DNA of 64,000 nucleotides from Pedobacter sp. SL55. Lineage in GTDB: Bacteria > Bacteroidota > Bacteroidia > Sphingobacteriales > Sphingobacteriaceae. The notes below the pieces were generated by a model. The model searched no databases, was not told the origin of the DNA, and saw nothing but the letters and a program-made list of their open reading frames with translations. The position numbers were made by a program, and so were the translations under genes. This document shows positions 24,727 to 33,217 of the stretch, one piece after another. Location of the stretch: positions 744,001 to 808,000 of the forward strand of contig NZ_CP113059.1 in NCBI RefSeq assembly GCF_026625705.1. Direction: 5' to 3'. Numbering within the stretch: the stretch's first letter is position 1; each line of letters starts with the position of its first letter.

Positions 24727-25550
24727 TTGTCCTTTTTTCTAATTCTCTTTGTTTCGGGTAAATAATTCTGATTAGAAACTACTTTTTGACCCGTTTTGCT
24801 TTCCAATTCTTTCCTAGCATTTCCTGCAACTGCCCCACCTTGTTTAGCCACTTTTTGGTTTTCTTTAAAGCCTATGGGGTTTTGGGTTTTAACAATGGCT
24901 GTGGTAGATGCTTCGCCCAACATCGAGAAAATCAGTTCCAAGTCAGTCATGTGATCACGCAGATTTTGGCTTTTTAAACCTTTAACTTTTTTGTATTCTG
25001 ATGGTGTAAGCCCAAAAGTAGCTCTAGATATTTCGGCTGTTAAAATAGCATATTCTTTTTGTTCGTTTACCTCTCTATTTTTCCACTCGTCGGTAAGTTC
25101 TTCACGAATGGCGATGCTGCGCATACGCTTTTCAATCCAATCCTCATTATAGCCTTTAAGTTTATACAGCTCCCTTGCTCGTTGCGTAGCCAACTCTGGA
25201 TTCTCTATCTCCTCTAAACGATCGGAACCTACTTGTGCCAGCCAAAGTTTAAAAGGTTCTGCCTTGGGCGAAGGAATGGATTGGATGATACGGAGAAGAC
25301 CTTTTGAATTGGCAGCTTGTATTTTACGTTTTTTCCCATCGGCTGCTACCATTTCAACTAGGGTACAAATTGTACCCCAGTTGCTCTTAAGCTGCTCGTC
25401 ACGGCTTAACATTCTTTTGATATACTGCTTTACATCTGTACTGTCTGTAAGTATTTCAACAACATCTTGAACAGAAAAATACCATTTCTGTTTGTTCTCA
25501 TTCCATACGGAACGTATTTGATTGCTTTCGAACAGTTTAATGCTTGCCAT
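24723..25550 (-). CDS. BRO-N domain protein (phage antirepressor/DinD-like)
   Basis: The 275-residue protein has an N-terminal BRO-N DNA-binding-like domain (about 5-110: IRSVWNENKQKWYFSVQDVV, then KGLLRIIQSIPSPKAEPFKLWLAQ). A helical region rich in charged residues follows (LATQRARELYKLKGYNEDWI), a layout like chromosomal DinD/BRO proteins. It is a relic or captured phage-type gene rather than part of a prophage, as no other phage genes are nearby. It ends in a four-base overlap with the nitronate monooxygenase. Its function is unknown. Confidence 0.8.
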   Translation of the reverse strand: MASIKLFESNQIRSVWNENKQKWYFSVQDVVEILTDSTDVKQYIKRMLSRDEQLKSNWGTICTLVEMVAADGKKRKIQAANSKGLLRIIQSIPSPKAEPFKLWLAQVGSDRLEEIENPELATQRARELYKLKGYNEDWIEKRMRSIAIREELTDEWKNREVNEQKEYAILTAEISRATFGLTPSEYKKVKGLKSQNLRDHMTDLELIFSMLGEASTTAIVKTQNPIGFKENQKVAKQGGAVAGNARKELESKTGQKVVSNQNYLPETKRIRKKDK

Positions 25551-25628
25551 AGGATAATTGATTTATAATATTTGCGGATAGATATTCCTTAAATATCGGA
25601 AAGAAAAACCACCAAAACTACCTACCAA

Positions 25629-26792
25629 TTAAACTAATCTTTTTACCTCGTGAGATTTGATGATTTTTGCTTCACTCACTTCAATCAAATTAACTCCAGG
25701 CGTTTTACCAACTTCAAAACTTCCAAATTGATTAGCAATACCTAAAAATTCTGCACCGTTTATTGTGGCCCATTTTAACAATTCGTCAAAAGGAACTCGC
25801 TTTTTCTGTTGTAAAGTTTCCATCTCTGCCAAAATAGACAACTGGTGGTTACTGGCCAAACTATCTGTACCAAGTGTAATTCTTACGCTAGTATCGAAAA
25901 ACAGATTAACGTTAGGCAGGTCATTTTCTATGTAAACATTAGCGTTTGGGCAAAAGCACCAATACAAATCCTTGTGTTGCGCTACCGCAAAATCAATATC
26001 GGCTTTGCTGGTAAAGGTATTATGCACCAGTAAAGTTCTATTTCTTGGCATTTGCGACAAATGGTAACGAATGGCATTTTCTCCTGTACCGTGTGCTTCG
26101 CTTTTTGGTACGCCCATTCTATTATACATCGCTTCAAAATCTCCGGTGCCTTTCTCAAAAAACTCGTTCTCGGCTAGTGTTTCTTGATTATGAATACTTA
26201 AAATATCTTGTGGCCGAGTGTTTTTTTCGATGTATTGAAATAATTCGGTGGCCACAGAATATGGTGCGTGTGGTACAATAGATGCTTTTAATGGCCAGTA
26301 ACTATCTCTTATTTTAACAGCCTCATCAATAATTGGTTGCGATGGATGATTAAAGCCAAAAACCTCTACAAAGGTATGATAATGCAAAGGGCTATGTTGT
26401 TTTATTTCTTTAGAAATTAACTGATTGGAAATATCGCCCACGGCAACAATTCCATTTTCGAACATCTGCTTATCTGCAGCATTCATAGCGGCAATTATCA
26501 CTTCATCTGCTGCGGCTCGTTGGGCTACAATTTCCCTAACAAAAGCTGGCAATCCGGTTTGCTCTGGTATTTTATTAAACAGGTGCGACAGTTCTAAGTG
26601 GCAGTGCGTATTTACAAAACCTGGCACCAAAACCCCCTCATATTGCTCTATATTTTCAATGTTTCGAGCTGCGGCTTCTGCTGCTGTTAATATAGAAATG
26701 ATTTCTCCGGTATCCGAAATCTGCATCACACCGTTATCAATTGGCTCGCTGGTTACTGGGTAAATTCTGTTTGCCGACAAGTATCTTTGCAT
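25629..26792 (-). CDS. Amidohydrolase family metal-dependent deaminase
   Basis: The 387-residue TIM-barrel amidohydrolase has the metal ligands HCHLELSHL near residue 65, a His in VPHAPYSV, one in LVHNTF and Asp in LGTDSLASNH. These match the TrzN/S-adenosylhomocysteine or aminofutalosine deaminase branch. The substrate is probably an aminated purine or similar compound. Aminodeoxyfutalosine deaminase is possible, but no other menaquinone gene is in the window to support it. It is transcribed away from the secreted protein gene at 27022. Confidence 0.83.
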   Translation of the reverse strand: MQRYLSANRIYPVTSEPIDNGVMQISDTGEIISILTAAEAAARNIENIEQYEGVLVPGFVNTHCHLELSHLFNKIPEQTGLPAFVREIVAQRAAADEVIIAAMNAADKQMFENGIVAVGDISNQLISKEIKQHSPLHYHTFVEVFGFNHPSQPIIDEAVKIRDSYWPLKASIVPHAPYSVATELFQYIEKNTRPQDILSIHNQETLAENEFFEKGTGDFEAMYNRMGVPKSEAHGTGENAIRYHLSQMPRNRTLLVHNTFTSKADIDFAVAQHKDLYWCFCPNANVYIENDLPNVNLFFDTSVRITLGTDSLASNHQLSILAEMETLQQKKRVPFDELLKWATINGAEFLGIANQFGSFEVGKTPGVNLIEVSEAKIIKSHEVKRLV

Positions 26793-26859
26793 ACTACAAA
26801 TTAAACTGAATTGGGTTTAATATCGAAATTTAAAACTTTTTTGGTGCTTATAGCAACAA

Positions 26860-26961
26860 GTTGTAGAGAAACTCCACAACCTAGATTTCAGCGAAAAACA
26901 CAAAAATAATTGATTTACAATCAATTAACAGTTTGGCACAGTACAAATTATGGCTTGGCAC
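26860..26961. promoter_or_regulatory. Divergent control region with a dyad and two TTGGCAC boxes
   Basis: The gap 26793-27021 holds an inverted pair GTTGTAGAG-AAA-CTCCACAAC (26860-26880), a dyad TTGAT-TTACA-ATCAA and two direct TTGGCAC copies (26933-26939, 26955-26961; starts 22 bp apart). TTGGCAC is the sigma-54 -24 motif, and the gene after next encodes a sigma-54 activator. However, neither copy has a correctly spaced -12 GC, so this stays a candidate. Confidence 0.35.
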
Positions 26962-27021
26962 TATTATGAAGCCTTAGGTTAGTATAATTCACAAAATATA
27001 TTAAACTTAAAAATAGATATT

Positions 27022-27591
27022 ATGAAAAAGTTATTTGTAGCAGCTATCGTAGCATTCGCAGGTTTTACAGCAACTCAAGCTCAAGCTTCAGTTAATAAGT
27101 TAGAAATGGTTTCAGTTCAAGATAGTGTGGTAAAAACTCCAATTGAAGTATCGGCTTTGCCAGATGCAATTAAAACAGTTTTACAAACAGACCCTTACAA
27201 AGATTGGACACCAACAGCAGCTTTTAGCGTGAAAGATGGCGATAAAGCTTACTTCCAAGTTGATGTGAAAAAAGCAGAGGAAATGGCTTCGTTGAAATTT
27301 GATGCGGAAGGCAAACCAGTAGAATTTTCAGGAGCTTCGGTAGCAGCAGCACAAGCTTCGATTAACGAAATGGTTGCTGTACAAGATAGTGTGATTAAAA
27401 CTCCAATTGAAATGTCGGCTTTGCCAGATGCAATTAAAACAGTATTGGCAACCGAACCATACAAAGCTTGGACACCAACAGCAGCATTTAGCGTAAAAGA
27501 TGGCGATAAAGCTTACTTCCAAGTTGATGTGAAAAAAGAGGAAGAAACAGCTTCGTTAAAATTTGATGCTGAAGGCAAGCCAGTAGAATAG
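27022..27591 (+). CDS. Secreted protein of two tandem PepSY/BLIP-like repeats
   Basis: The 189-residue protein has a signal peptide (about 1-23, ending ATQAQA) and two near-identical units at about 34-101 and 122-189 (period 88 residues), each with SALPDAIKTVL, WTPTAAFSVKDGDKAYFQVD and SLKFDAEGKPVE. The unit resembles the small PepSY-like periplasmic domains. DNA period is exactly 264 bp with high identity (27121 against 27385), so the duplication is recent. The protein is Ala/Lys-rich and probably abundant in the periplasm. It lies before an NtrC-type regulator, separated by a strong terminator. No enzymatic role is evident. Confidence 0.8.
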   Translation: MKKLFVAAIVAFAGFTATQAQASVNKLEMVSVQDSVVKTPIEVSALPDAIKTVLQTDPYKDWTPTAAFSVKDGDKAYFQVDVKKAEEMASLKFDAEGKPVEFSGASVAAAQASINEMVAVQDSVIKTPIEMSALPDAIKTVLATEPYKAWTPTAAFSVKDGDKAYFQVDVKKEEETASLKFDAEGKPVE

Positions 27592-27623
27592 TCAAAAATC
27601 ATCATTTCTTAAAACTAAATAAG

Positions 27624-27661
27624 GGAAAAGCCAGTTATATGATACTGGCTTTTCCTATTTT
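27624..27661 (+). terminator. Intrinsic terminator after the duplicated PepSY-like gene
   Basis: GGAAAAGCCAGT (27624-27635) and ACTGGCTTTTCC (27644-27655) form a perfect 12-bp stem with an 8-nt loop, then TATTTTT. Confidence 0.85.
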
Positions 27662-27663
27662 TG
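27656..27663 (+). promoter_or_regulatory. -7 box just after the terminator, for the NtrC-type regulator
   Basis: TATTTTTG matches TAnnTTTG and uses the terminator's own T-run. The ATG at 27669 begins 6 nt later, so a transcript from here would be leaderless or nearly so. Confidence 0.4.
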
Positions 27664-27668
27664 TATAT

Positions 27669-28988
27669 ATGGCATCTGTTTTAATTATTGAAGACGACAG
27701 CACTTTCGCTCAAATTATTGAAGGTTTTTTAACAAAGAAAAATTTTGAAGTAACTACCGTTAGTAATGTTGCCAAAGCTCTTAAATTAATTGCTCATGAA
27801 GATTTCCAGTTGTTATTGATTGATTATCGCCTACCAGACGGAACTGGCATAGAGGTATTGAACCACCGCCGCGAAATTGGCTTAGCTGTTCCGGCAATTA
27901 TCATGACTTCTTTTAACGATGTGCGTACCGCGGTAAAATCTATACAGCTCGGGGCGAGTGATTACATTACCAAACCCATTAACCCCGATGAGTTACTGAT
28001 GGTAATTGACAATGCGTTACAGAAAAAAGCACCTCAAAAAACTAACGAAGGCAATTTTATTAGGGGTAGCAGCGATGTTGCTAATAGATTATATCAGCAT
28101 ATTGATTTGGTAGCCGAAACCGATATGTCTGTAGTGATACAAGGCGAAAGCGGTACCGGAAAGGAGTTTGCTGCAAGAACCTTACATCAGCAAAGCAAGC
28201 GCAAAAACAAACCATTTATAGCGATAGACTGTGGCGCTTTATCTAAAGATTTAGCAGCAAGCGAATTGTTTGGCCATGTTAAAGGAGCTTTTACAGGTGC
28301 CGTTACAGATAAAAAAGGCTCGTTTGAAGCCGCCAATGGAGGTACTATTTTTTTAGATGAAATTGGCAACCTTAGCTACGAAGTACAGGTTAAACTACTC
28401 AGAGCTTTACAAGAGAGAGTGATACAGCCATTGGGCAGCAACAAGCAAATTCCGGTTGATGTGCGCATTATTACCGCTACCAATGATGACTTAGCGAACA
28501 GCATGAAAAACGGCGAATTTCGTGAAGACCTTTACCATAGGTTAAACGAGTTTAAAATTCAGTTGCCACCGCTAAGAGAAAGGGGTGTAGACTTGGAGCT
28601 TTTCATAGCGCTTTTCATTAAATTATCTAACGAAGAACTGAATAGAAATGTACAAGAACTAGACAAAGAAACTAAACACTTACTACTTAAATATGATTGG
28701 CCAGGAAACTTGCGGGAGCTAAGAAATGTAATCAAAAGAATGGTTTTACTAACTGCCGGCAGTATTGCAACAGCAGATAGCTTACCTGACGAGATGAAGA
28801 TAGCTGTGGCTAATGAAACACCTTTGGATAACCCTTCAGATTTGAAAGCTGTAAACGAAAGCAATGAGAAAGCGTTGATTACCGAAGCGCTGATTAAGGT
28901 AAAATACAACAAATCTAAAGCTGCAAAACTGCTAAATATTGATAGAAAAACGCTTTATTCGAAAATGGAGCGCTATGGAATAGATTAA
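27669..28988 (+). CDS. NtrC-family sigma-54-dependent response regulator
   Basis: From the ATG at 27669 the protein has 439 residues: a receiver domain (about 1-115) with phospho-acceptor Asp in LLIDYRLPDGTG, an AAA+ domain (about 130-365) with Walker A GESGTGKE, the sigma-54 contact loop GAFTGA and Walker B GGTIFLDEIG, and a Fis-type HTH at the end (NKSKAAKLLNIDRKTLYSKM). I reject the upstream ATG at 27639 because it lies inside the terminator hairpin. No sensor kinase is adjacent on this strand. The kinase genes at 29933-32405 are close but have their own receiver. Confidence 0.92.
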   Translation: MASVLIIEDDSTFAQIIEGFLTKKNFEVTTVSNVAKALKLIAHEDFQLLLIDYRLPDGTGIEVLNHRREIGLAVPAIIMTSFNDVRTAVKSIQLGASDYITKPINPDELLMVIDNALQKKAPQKTNEGNFIRGSSDVANRLYQHIDLVAETDMSVVIQGESGTGKEFAARTLHQQSKRKNKPFIAIDCGALSKDLAASELFGHVKGAFTGAVTDKKGSFEAANGGTIFLDEIGNLSYEVQVKLLRALQERVIQPLGSNKQIPVDVRIITATNDDLANSMKNGEFREDLYHRLNEFKIQLPPLRERGVDLELFIALFIKLSNEELNRNVQELDKETKHLLLKYDWPGNLRELRNVIKRMVLLTAGSIATADSLPDEMKIAVANETPLDNPSDLKAVNESNEKALITEALIKVKYNKSKAAKLLNIDRKTLYSKMERYGID

Positions 28989-28996
28989 TAAGGTCA

Positions 28997-29025
28997 TGTA
29001 CGGGCGAAAAATTTTTCGCCCCAAC
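28997..29025. repeat. Palindromic repeat GGGCGAAAAATTTTTCGCCC
   Basis: An imperfect palindrome with flanks TGTAC and CAAC, an inverted copy of 23747-23775. It sits between the convergent NtrC-type and Cof-type genes, where it could end transcription from both sides. Confidence 0.6.
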
Positions 29026-29032
29026 TTAAATA

Positions 29033-29821
29033 TTAAAGCACCTCAAAATGCTTTAGCGCATTCCAAATGCCATCACTATCTACATCATCAGTAACGTAAT
29101 CTGCAATCGCCTTAACTTCTGGATTAGCATTGCCCATGGCTACACCAACATTTACATGCTTTAGCATTTCAATATCATTACCACCATCGCCAAATGCCAT
29201 GGTTTCAGCTAAATCAATACCAAAATGTTTACAGAAGACATCGATACCTATTTTTTTACTTTGATTTTTTGCATTCACATCAGCAAATAAAGGTGTCCAT
29301 CTCGAAGCTGTAGAATTAGGCATTACCGTAGCCATAAAAGCGGCTTCCTGCTCGGGACCTAAAAAAATATTGGTTTGCAAAATGGAAGAAACATCTACTC
29401 TTTCTGGATCTATTGGTGGCGGCACAGGTAAATTTACATGAGCGTACATTCCAGCAATTTCGGGGGTAACATCATGTATACCGATTTCCTTCTCAGACAT
29501 AAATGAAAAACTCAACGTATTTTCTTTGGCATAGGATAAAATACCTCTAATATCTTCTGCGGCTATACACTGCTTAAAAAGTAGCTCTTCATCTTTTGTA
29601 ACACAATAACCACCATTAAAAGTAATGTAGCCATCAAAATTTAAGTATTTTATATGATCAATGCTATTAATTGAACGACCTGTAGATAAAATGGTTTTGA
29701 TGCCCTTGGCTTGTAAATCGGCGATTGCCTGCTCGGTAGATGCCGAAACTTTGTGTGTTTTGAAACTTAACAAGGTACCGTCAATATCGAAAAAAACAGC
29801 TTTTACGGATGGATTTTGCAT
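29033..29821 (-). CDS. Cof-type HAD hydrolase (sugar/nucleotide phosphatase)
   Basis: The 262-residue HAD-superfamily phosphatase has motif I FFDIDGTLLS, motif II STGRS, a class II cap, and motifs III/IV KKIGIDVFCKHFGID and AFGDGGNDIEMLKHV. Such proteins dephosphorylate small molecules, and the exact substrate is not predictable. It is complete and of normal length. It is flanked by a palindromic repeat on its 3' side and a long inverted repeat upstream. Confidence 0.9.
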   Translation of the reverse strand: MQNPSVKAVFFDIDGTLLSFKTHKVSASTEQAIADLQAKGIKTILSTGRSINSIDHIKYLNFDGYITFNGGYCVTKDEELLFKQCIAAEDIRGILSYAKENTLSFSFMSEKEIGIHDVTPEIAGMYAHVNLPVPPPIDPERVDVSSILQTNIFLGPEQEAAFMATVMPNSTASRWTPLFADVNAKNQSKKIGIDVFCKHFGIDLAETMAFGDGGNDIEMLKHVNVGVAMGNANPEVKAIADYVTDDVDSDGIWNALKHFEVL

Positions 29822-29846
29822 GAAACAAAGTTAAAAGTATTTTTTT

Positions 29847-29927
29847 GCCACAGATGCACAGATCAAATAACAACAGGTTAATTTTTAAATGATTTCTATT
29901 TTCTTTTTAAATCTGTGTATCTGTGGC
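29847..29927. repeat. Long-loop inverted repeat (GCCACAGATGCACAGAT type)
   Basis: GCCACAGATGCACAGAT (29847-29863) and ATCTGTGTATCTGTGGC (29911-29927) are inverted with one mismatch around 47 bp. T-runs on both outer sides would give a bidirectional terminator. A sister element of different sequence but the same architecture lies at 34147-34243. Confidence 0.6.
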
Positions 29928-29932
29928 TTTTT

Positions 29933-31429
29933 TTAAGAAAATTTATTTTTACGTATTTCCACAGCTTTCAATAGTGATTTCAATTTACCTAGTAACGCAT
30001 TTATTTGATTACGAATAGCTTCATCCAATATCCCTACCGCCGCAACTTCTTGTTCTAACTGTCTAAATTCAGCACCTAATTCTTTAGCACCAATTTGCGC
30101 AACTCTTCCAGCTAAGCGATGTATTACCAATCTCACTTCCGGTTGGTTTTGGTTGGCGATACTTTCCTGTAACAAGGCTTGGTCTTCTTCGCAATCTCGT
30201 ATAAAACTTGCTAAAATCTTAGCCATCATTTCTTCATCGCCCATGGTCATTTTCTGCAAAGCGTTATCATCAAAACCAACCTCCGCTACTGCCGAAATTT
30301 CAAATAGTGCCAGCAAATCTTCTGCTTTAAAAGGTTTAATAATCACACCTTCAAAACCCTGGTCTAACACCGCCTGCTGCTCATCGGGCAGCTTTTGGGC
30401 AGTAATTGCGTAATATTTTACACCATTGGCCAGGCGCTGTTTAAGCTGTTTGTGTACTTCAATTCCAGTCATTCCGCCTTCCAAGCGCATATCTATAAAA
30501 ACATATTCCAGCTCATCGTCTATTGGCTCATTCAAAATGGCATTAGCTGTCCTAAAAGTTTTATACGGAATTTGGTGGGCAGAGAATATGAGTTCACACA
30601 AATTGAGGATTAAATTATCATCGTCAATTACCCAAACACCTTTAGCCTTGGTAACCGTTTTTGTATTTTCTAACCGTATAGTTTCAGCAGGCGCATTACC
30701 TTTTTGATACTGTAAATGCACCACAAATGAAGTACCCTTTCCTAACTTACTTTTGGCATTAATTCTTCCGCCCTGCGCATCTACCAAAGTTTTCACAATA
30801 GCCAGCCCTAGGCCCGTACCGTTTTGGTTCATCGACTGATGATTTGAGTTATCCCCTTGCTCAAACTCTTTAAAAATCTTCCCCTGATCTTCCTTCGAAA
30901 AACCAATTCCAGTGTCCTCTACCGTAAAATAACAATAAACGTTTTCATCTTGCTCTTTACAATCTACAATCAATTTCACGTGCCCTTTTACCGTAAACTT
31001 AATGGCATTTCCCAACAGATTATAAAGCACTTGCTTTAACCTAAAAGCATCTCCTTTTATCCAATGTTGCTCTGGTAAATCAAAATTAGCCACCAGGCTG
31101 ATGTCTTTCTTCTCTGCCAAGGGCTTTACCGCATCCATTACCTCATCGAGTAATTTCTGAAGATCAAAATCTTCCTGTTTAAAGCTAAATTCGCCCGATG
31201 TAATTCTGTTGTAATCTAGCACTTCGTTTACAATCTGCAATAAATGTACCGACGACCGATGAATGGCTTCCACGTGCTTTTTATTGGGATTTTCTTGTTT
31301 AGCTATAAACTCCGAATAACCTAAAATGGCCTGTAAAGGTGTTCTAATTTCGTGGCTCATGTTAGATAAAAAGCGTTGTTTTGCCCTTCCGTGATATTCG
31401 GCCTCTTCTTTAGCTTTTTCTAAGGCCAA
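29933..31429 (-). CDS. Hybrid histidine kinase, catalytic half (HisKA-HATPase-receiver-Hpt) of a split gene
   Basis: The 498 residues hold a HisKA domain with His in SNMSHEIRTPLQA, an HATPase domain (NLLGNAIKF, DTGIGFSKED, GTGLGLAIVKTL), a receiver with Asp in VFIDMRLEGG, and an Hpt-like C-terminus (VIHRLAGRVAQIGA). There is no sensor region of its own. The overlapping upstream ORF (31410-32405), one base out of frame, supplies the membrane sensor. Removing one C of TACCTTGG near 31430 would fuse them as NNKYLALEKAKEEA. It is either a broken phosphorelay kinase or a sequence error. Confidence 0.85.
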   Translation of the reverse strand: MALEKAKEEAEYHGRAKQRFLSNMSHEIRTPLQAILGYSEFIAKQENPNKKHVEAIHRSSVHLLQIVNEVLDYNRITSGEFSFKQEDFDLQKLLDEVMDAVKPLAEKKDISLVANFDLPEQHWIKGDAFRLKQVLYNLLGNAIKFTVKGHVKLIVDCKEQDENVYCYFTVEDTGIGFSKEDQGKIFKEFEQGDNSNHQSMNQNGTGLGLAIVKTLVDAQGGRINAKSKLGKGTSFVVHLQYQKGNAPAETIRLENTKTVTKAKGVWVIDDDNLILNLCELIFSAHQIPYKTFRTANAILNEPIDDELEYVFIDMRLEGGMTGIEVHKQLKQRLANGVKYYAITAQKLPDEQQAVLDQGFEGVIIKPFKAEDLLALFEISAVAEVGFDDNALQKMTMGDEEMMAKILASFIRDCEEDQALLQESIANQNQPEVRLVIHRLAGRVAQIGAKELGAEFRQLEQEVAAVGILDEAIRNQINALLGKLKSLLKAVEIRKNKFS

Positions 31430-32405
31430 GGTACTTGTTATTTTTGGTGATATCTACCAAAATGAGCGAGCCCAAAATCATGGTGATTATAAAAAAAGCG
31501 ATAATGATAATCTTAATTTGATGTACCCCTTCGCTAACCATACTTTTGGCCTGTTCTCCGTTCAAATCAATCTGCATCAAAGCTTCTGCTTCTACCTCAC
31601 GCAGCACATTTAACATTTGCTTGGTTAACGCACTGCTAGAACTCGCCAATTCTGCTTCCTTTTTTAAAAAACGGTTACTCTTTTGGCGCTGCTCGGTTTC
31701 AATTGTTTTAAGCGAAGTTGCTACATTTCGCATAATGCTATCTTCTACCTGTGGGTTAAGCGTATCCTTTTTTACCTTATATTCTTCGTTAATGATTTTA
31801 TAAACCTCTGCCTTTTTCTTTCCAAAAAGTCTACTTAAAAACCCACGAGGTTTCTGGTCTTCTTCGGGAGCCACCGTAGTGGTAGAAGTAGAAGTTTGCG
31901 TAGTAAAAACCGCACTATCGGCCTCTCTGGTACGTTGTGCAAACAGCTCGTTTAGCTTCTCTACTTCTTCAGAAAAAGACTGCGTATTTACCAAATTTTC
32001 TTTAACTTCTAAGTATAGTAGAAACTGCTTATCTCTATCTTTAAGCAATTTTTTTAGTTTGTTAATGCGCTTAGTTTGCTCCTGATCTGTGGTATAAAGC
32101 GTGTTTAACGTATCTAAGGTTCTGCGCAACTTTTGGGTGGCAGCAAAAAAACTCACATTGTTTTTCTGCTCTCTCTGCAACTGATCTAGCGAGGCTATTT
32201 GATGCGAAAGCTTGTTTACCAATCTCAATTTATCGTTAGGAGCAGATATTTTCTCTACTGTACCTAAAATTTCGCCAAATACAAATTTACTTACGCCCCA
32301 AGCTAAAAAAAGTGCCAAGCCAGCAAATAAAAAGCCAAGTACCACTTTACCTTTTGTGGCCCTAAAGAAATGCTTTTGAGATTGAGCTGTAGATTTGCTA
32401 GACAT
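31410..32405 (-). CDS. Hybrid histidine kinase, membrane sensor half of a split gene
   Basis: The 331 residues have two membrane helices (about 21-42 and 300-322) around a long periplasmic helical region (four-helix or coiled-coil type, with a Ser/Thr-rich insert at about 165-180). It ends at VDITKNNKYLGLRKS, where related kinases continue into the HisKA helix. It overlaps the kinase half by 20 bp. Taken with that ORF it is a one-protein phosphorelay sensor. Alone it cannot signal. Confidence 0.75.
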   Translation of the reverse strand: MSSKSTAQSQKHFFRATKGKVVLGFLFAGLALFLAWGVSKFVFGEILGTVEKISAPNDKLRLVNKLSHQIASLDQLQREQKNNVSFFAATQKLRRTLDTLNTLYTTDQEQTKRINKLKKLLKDRDKQFLLYLEVKENLVNTQSFSEEVEKLNELFAQRTREADSAVFTTQTSTSTTTVAPEEDQKPRGFLSRLFGKKKAEVYKIINEEYKVKKDTLNPQVEDSIMRNVATSLKTIETEQRQKSNRFLKKEAELASSSSALTKQMLNVLREVEAEALMQIDLNGEQAKSMVSEGVHQIKIIIIAFFIITMILGSLILVDITKNNKYLGLRKS

Positions 32406-32492
32406 ATTTAAATAACCACAAAATACGCACCGAAATAGTTTTAATTACTTAAAAATTTGTAACAATTGTGGTTAATTAAACCTTTGCAAATA

Positions 32493-32523
32493 GTTGTAGC
32501 AACAACCGCCTATTATATATTTG
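32493..32523 (+). promoter_or_regulatory. Promoter with embedded dyad for the WYL regulator
   Basis: TTG at 32494-32496, 19 nt, then TATATTTG at 32516-32523 make a full Bacteroidota promoter. The -33 element lies in a dyad GTTGT-AGCA-ACAAC (32493-32506), a possible autoregulatory site. The ATG at 32528 is only 4 nt after the -7 box, so the mRNA is probably leaderless. Confidence 0.6.
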
Positions 32524-32527
32524 TATC

Positions 32528-33217
32528 ATGAACAGGATAGACAGGCTATTTGGCATTTTAATTTTACTCCAATCGAAAAAACACGTAAGTGCCGAAAGCA
32601 TTGCCAGTCGTTTCGAGATTAGTGTTCGTACCGTTTATCGAGATGTAAAAGCGCTTTCAGAACAAGGCATACCTTTAAGCTTCGAACCTAACAAAGGGTA
32701 TTTTATTGTTCAGGGCTATTTTTTGCCTCCAGTGTCTTTTAATACAGATGAGGCAAGTGCACTGCTCATGATGGAACGTTTTATCGAAGGTTTTGCAGAT
32801 AAATCCATCAAACAACATTACCAAAGTGCATTAGACAAGGTTAAAAATGTACTAAAAAGCAACCAAAAGAAAGTAGTCGAAAACCTTAATGCCAACATCC
32901 GGCTACAATTGCCCAAGCGTTTGCGTAGCGATGTTGAGTATTTATCGCTACTTCAAAATGCCATTGCCGACAAACAAATAGTGTCGATTAAGTACAAAAA
33001 CTATAAAGAAGAAGTTAGCGAACGTCGTTTAGAACCTATCGGATTAATTTTTTATGCATTTTCTTGGCACTTGATAGGCTACTGCCACCTGCGCAGTTCA
33101 TATCGTGATTTCAAGGTCAACAACATTTTACAGCTCAACTGTTCTTCGCTGCCGTTTACGCTTACCGAGCACATCAGTATTAACGATTATATGAAGCAAT
33201 TACCTGTAGATTATTAG
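32528..33217 (+). CDS. YafY/DeoR-type transcriptional regulator with WYL domain
   Basis: The 229-residue regulator has an N-terminal winged HTH (about 1-60: SAESIASRFEISVRTVYRDV) and a WYL ligand-sensing domain (about 135-215: KQIVSIKYKNYKEEVSERRL). It is shorter than the 300-plus residues of many WYL proteins but like the YafY class. It is divergent from the sensor kinase gene and upstream of the DinB gene. In this phylum YafY-type regulators often sit next to DinB or glyoxalase genes that they may control. Confidence 0.87.
   Translation: MNRIDRLFGILILLQSKKHVSAESIASRFEISVRTVYRDVKALSEQGIPLSFEPNKGYFIVQGYFLPPVSFNTDEASALLMMERFIEGFADKSIKQHYQSALDKVKNVLKSNQKKVVENLNANIRLQLPKRLRSDVEYLSLLQNAIADKQIVSIKYKNYKEEVSERRLEPIGLIFYAFSWHLIGYCHLRSSYRDFKVNNILQLNCSSLPFTLTEHISINDYMKQLPVDY

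Noticed and set aside
24723..25550. A prophage around the BRO-N gene
   Set aside because: No integrase, structural, lysis or replication genes flank it. The neighbours are ordinary metabolic genes in the same direction.
26933..26975. A full sigma-54 promoter before 27022
   Set aside because: Neither TTGGCAC copy is followed by GC ten bases after its GG, so the -12 element is absent at the required spacing.
27639..27668. ATG at 27639 as start of the NtrC-type regulator
   Set aside because: It lies in the loop and stem of a strong terminator. The ATG at 27669 begins directly at the conserved receiver sequence.
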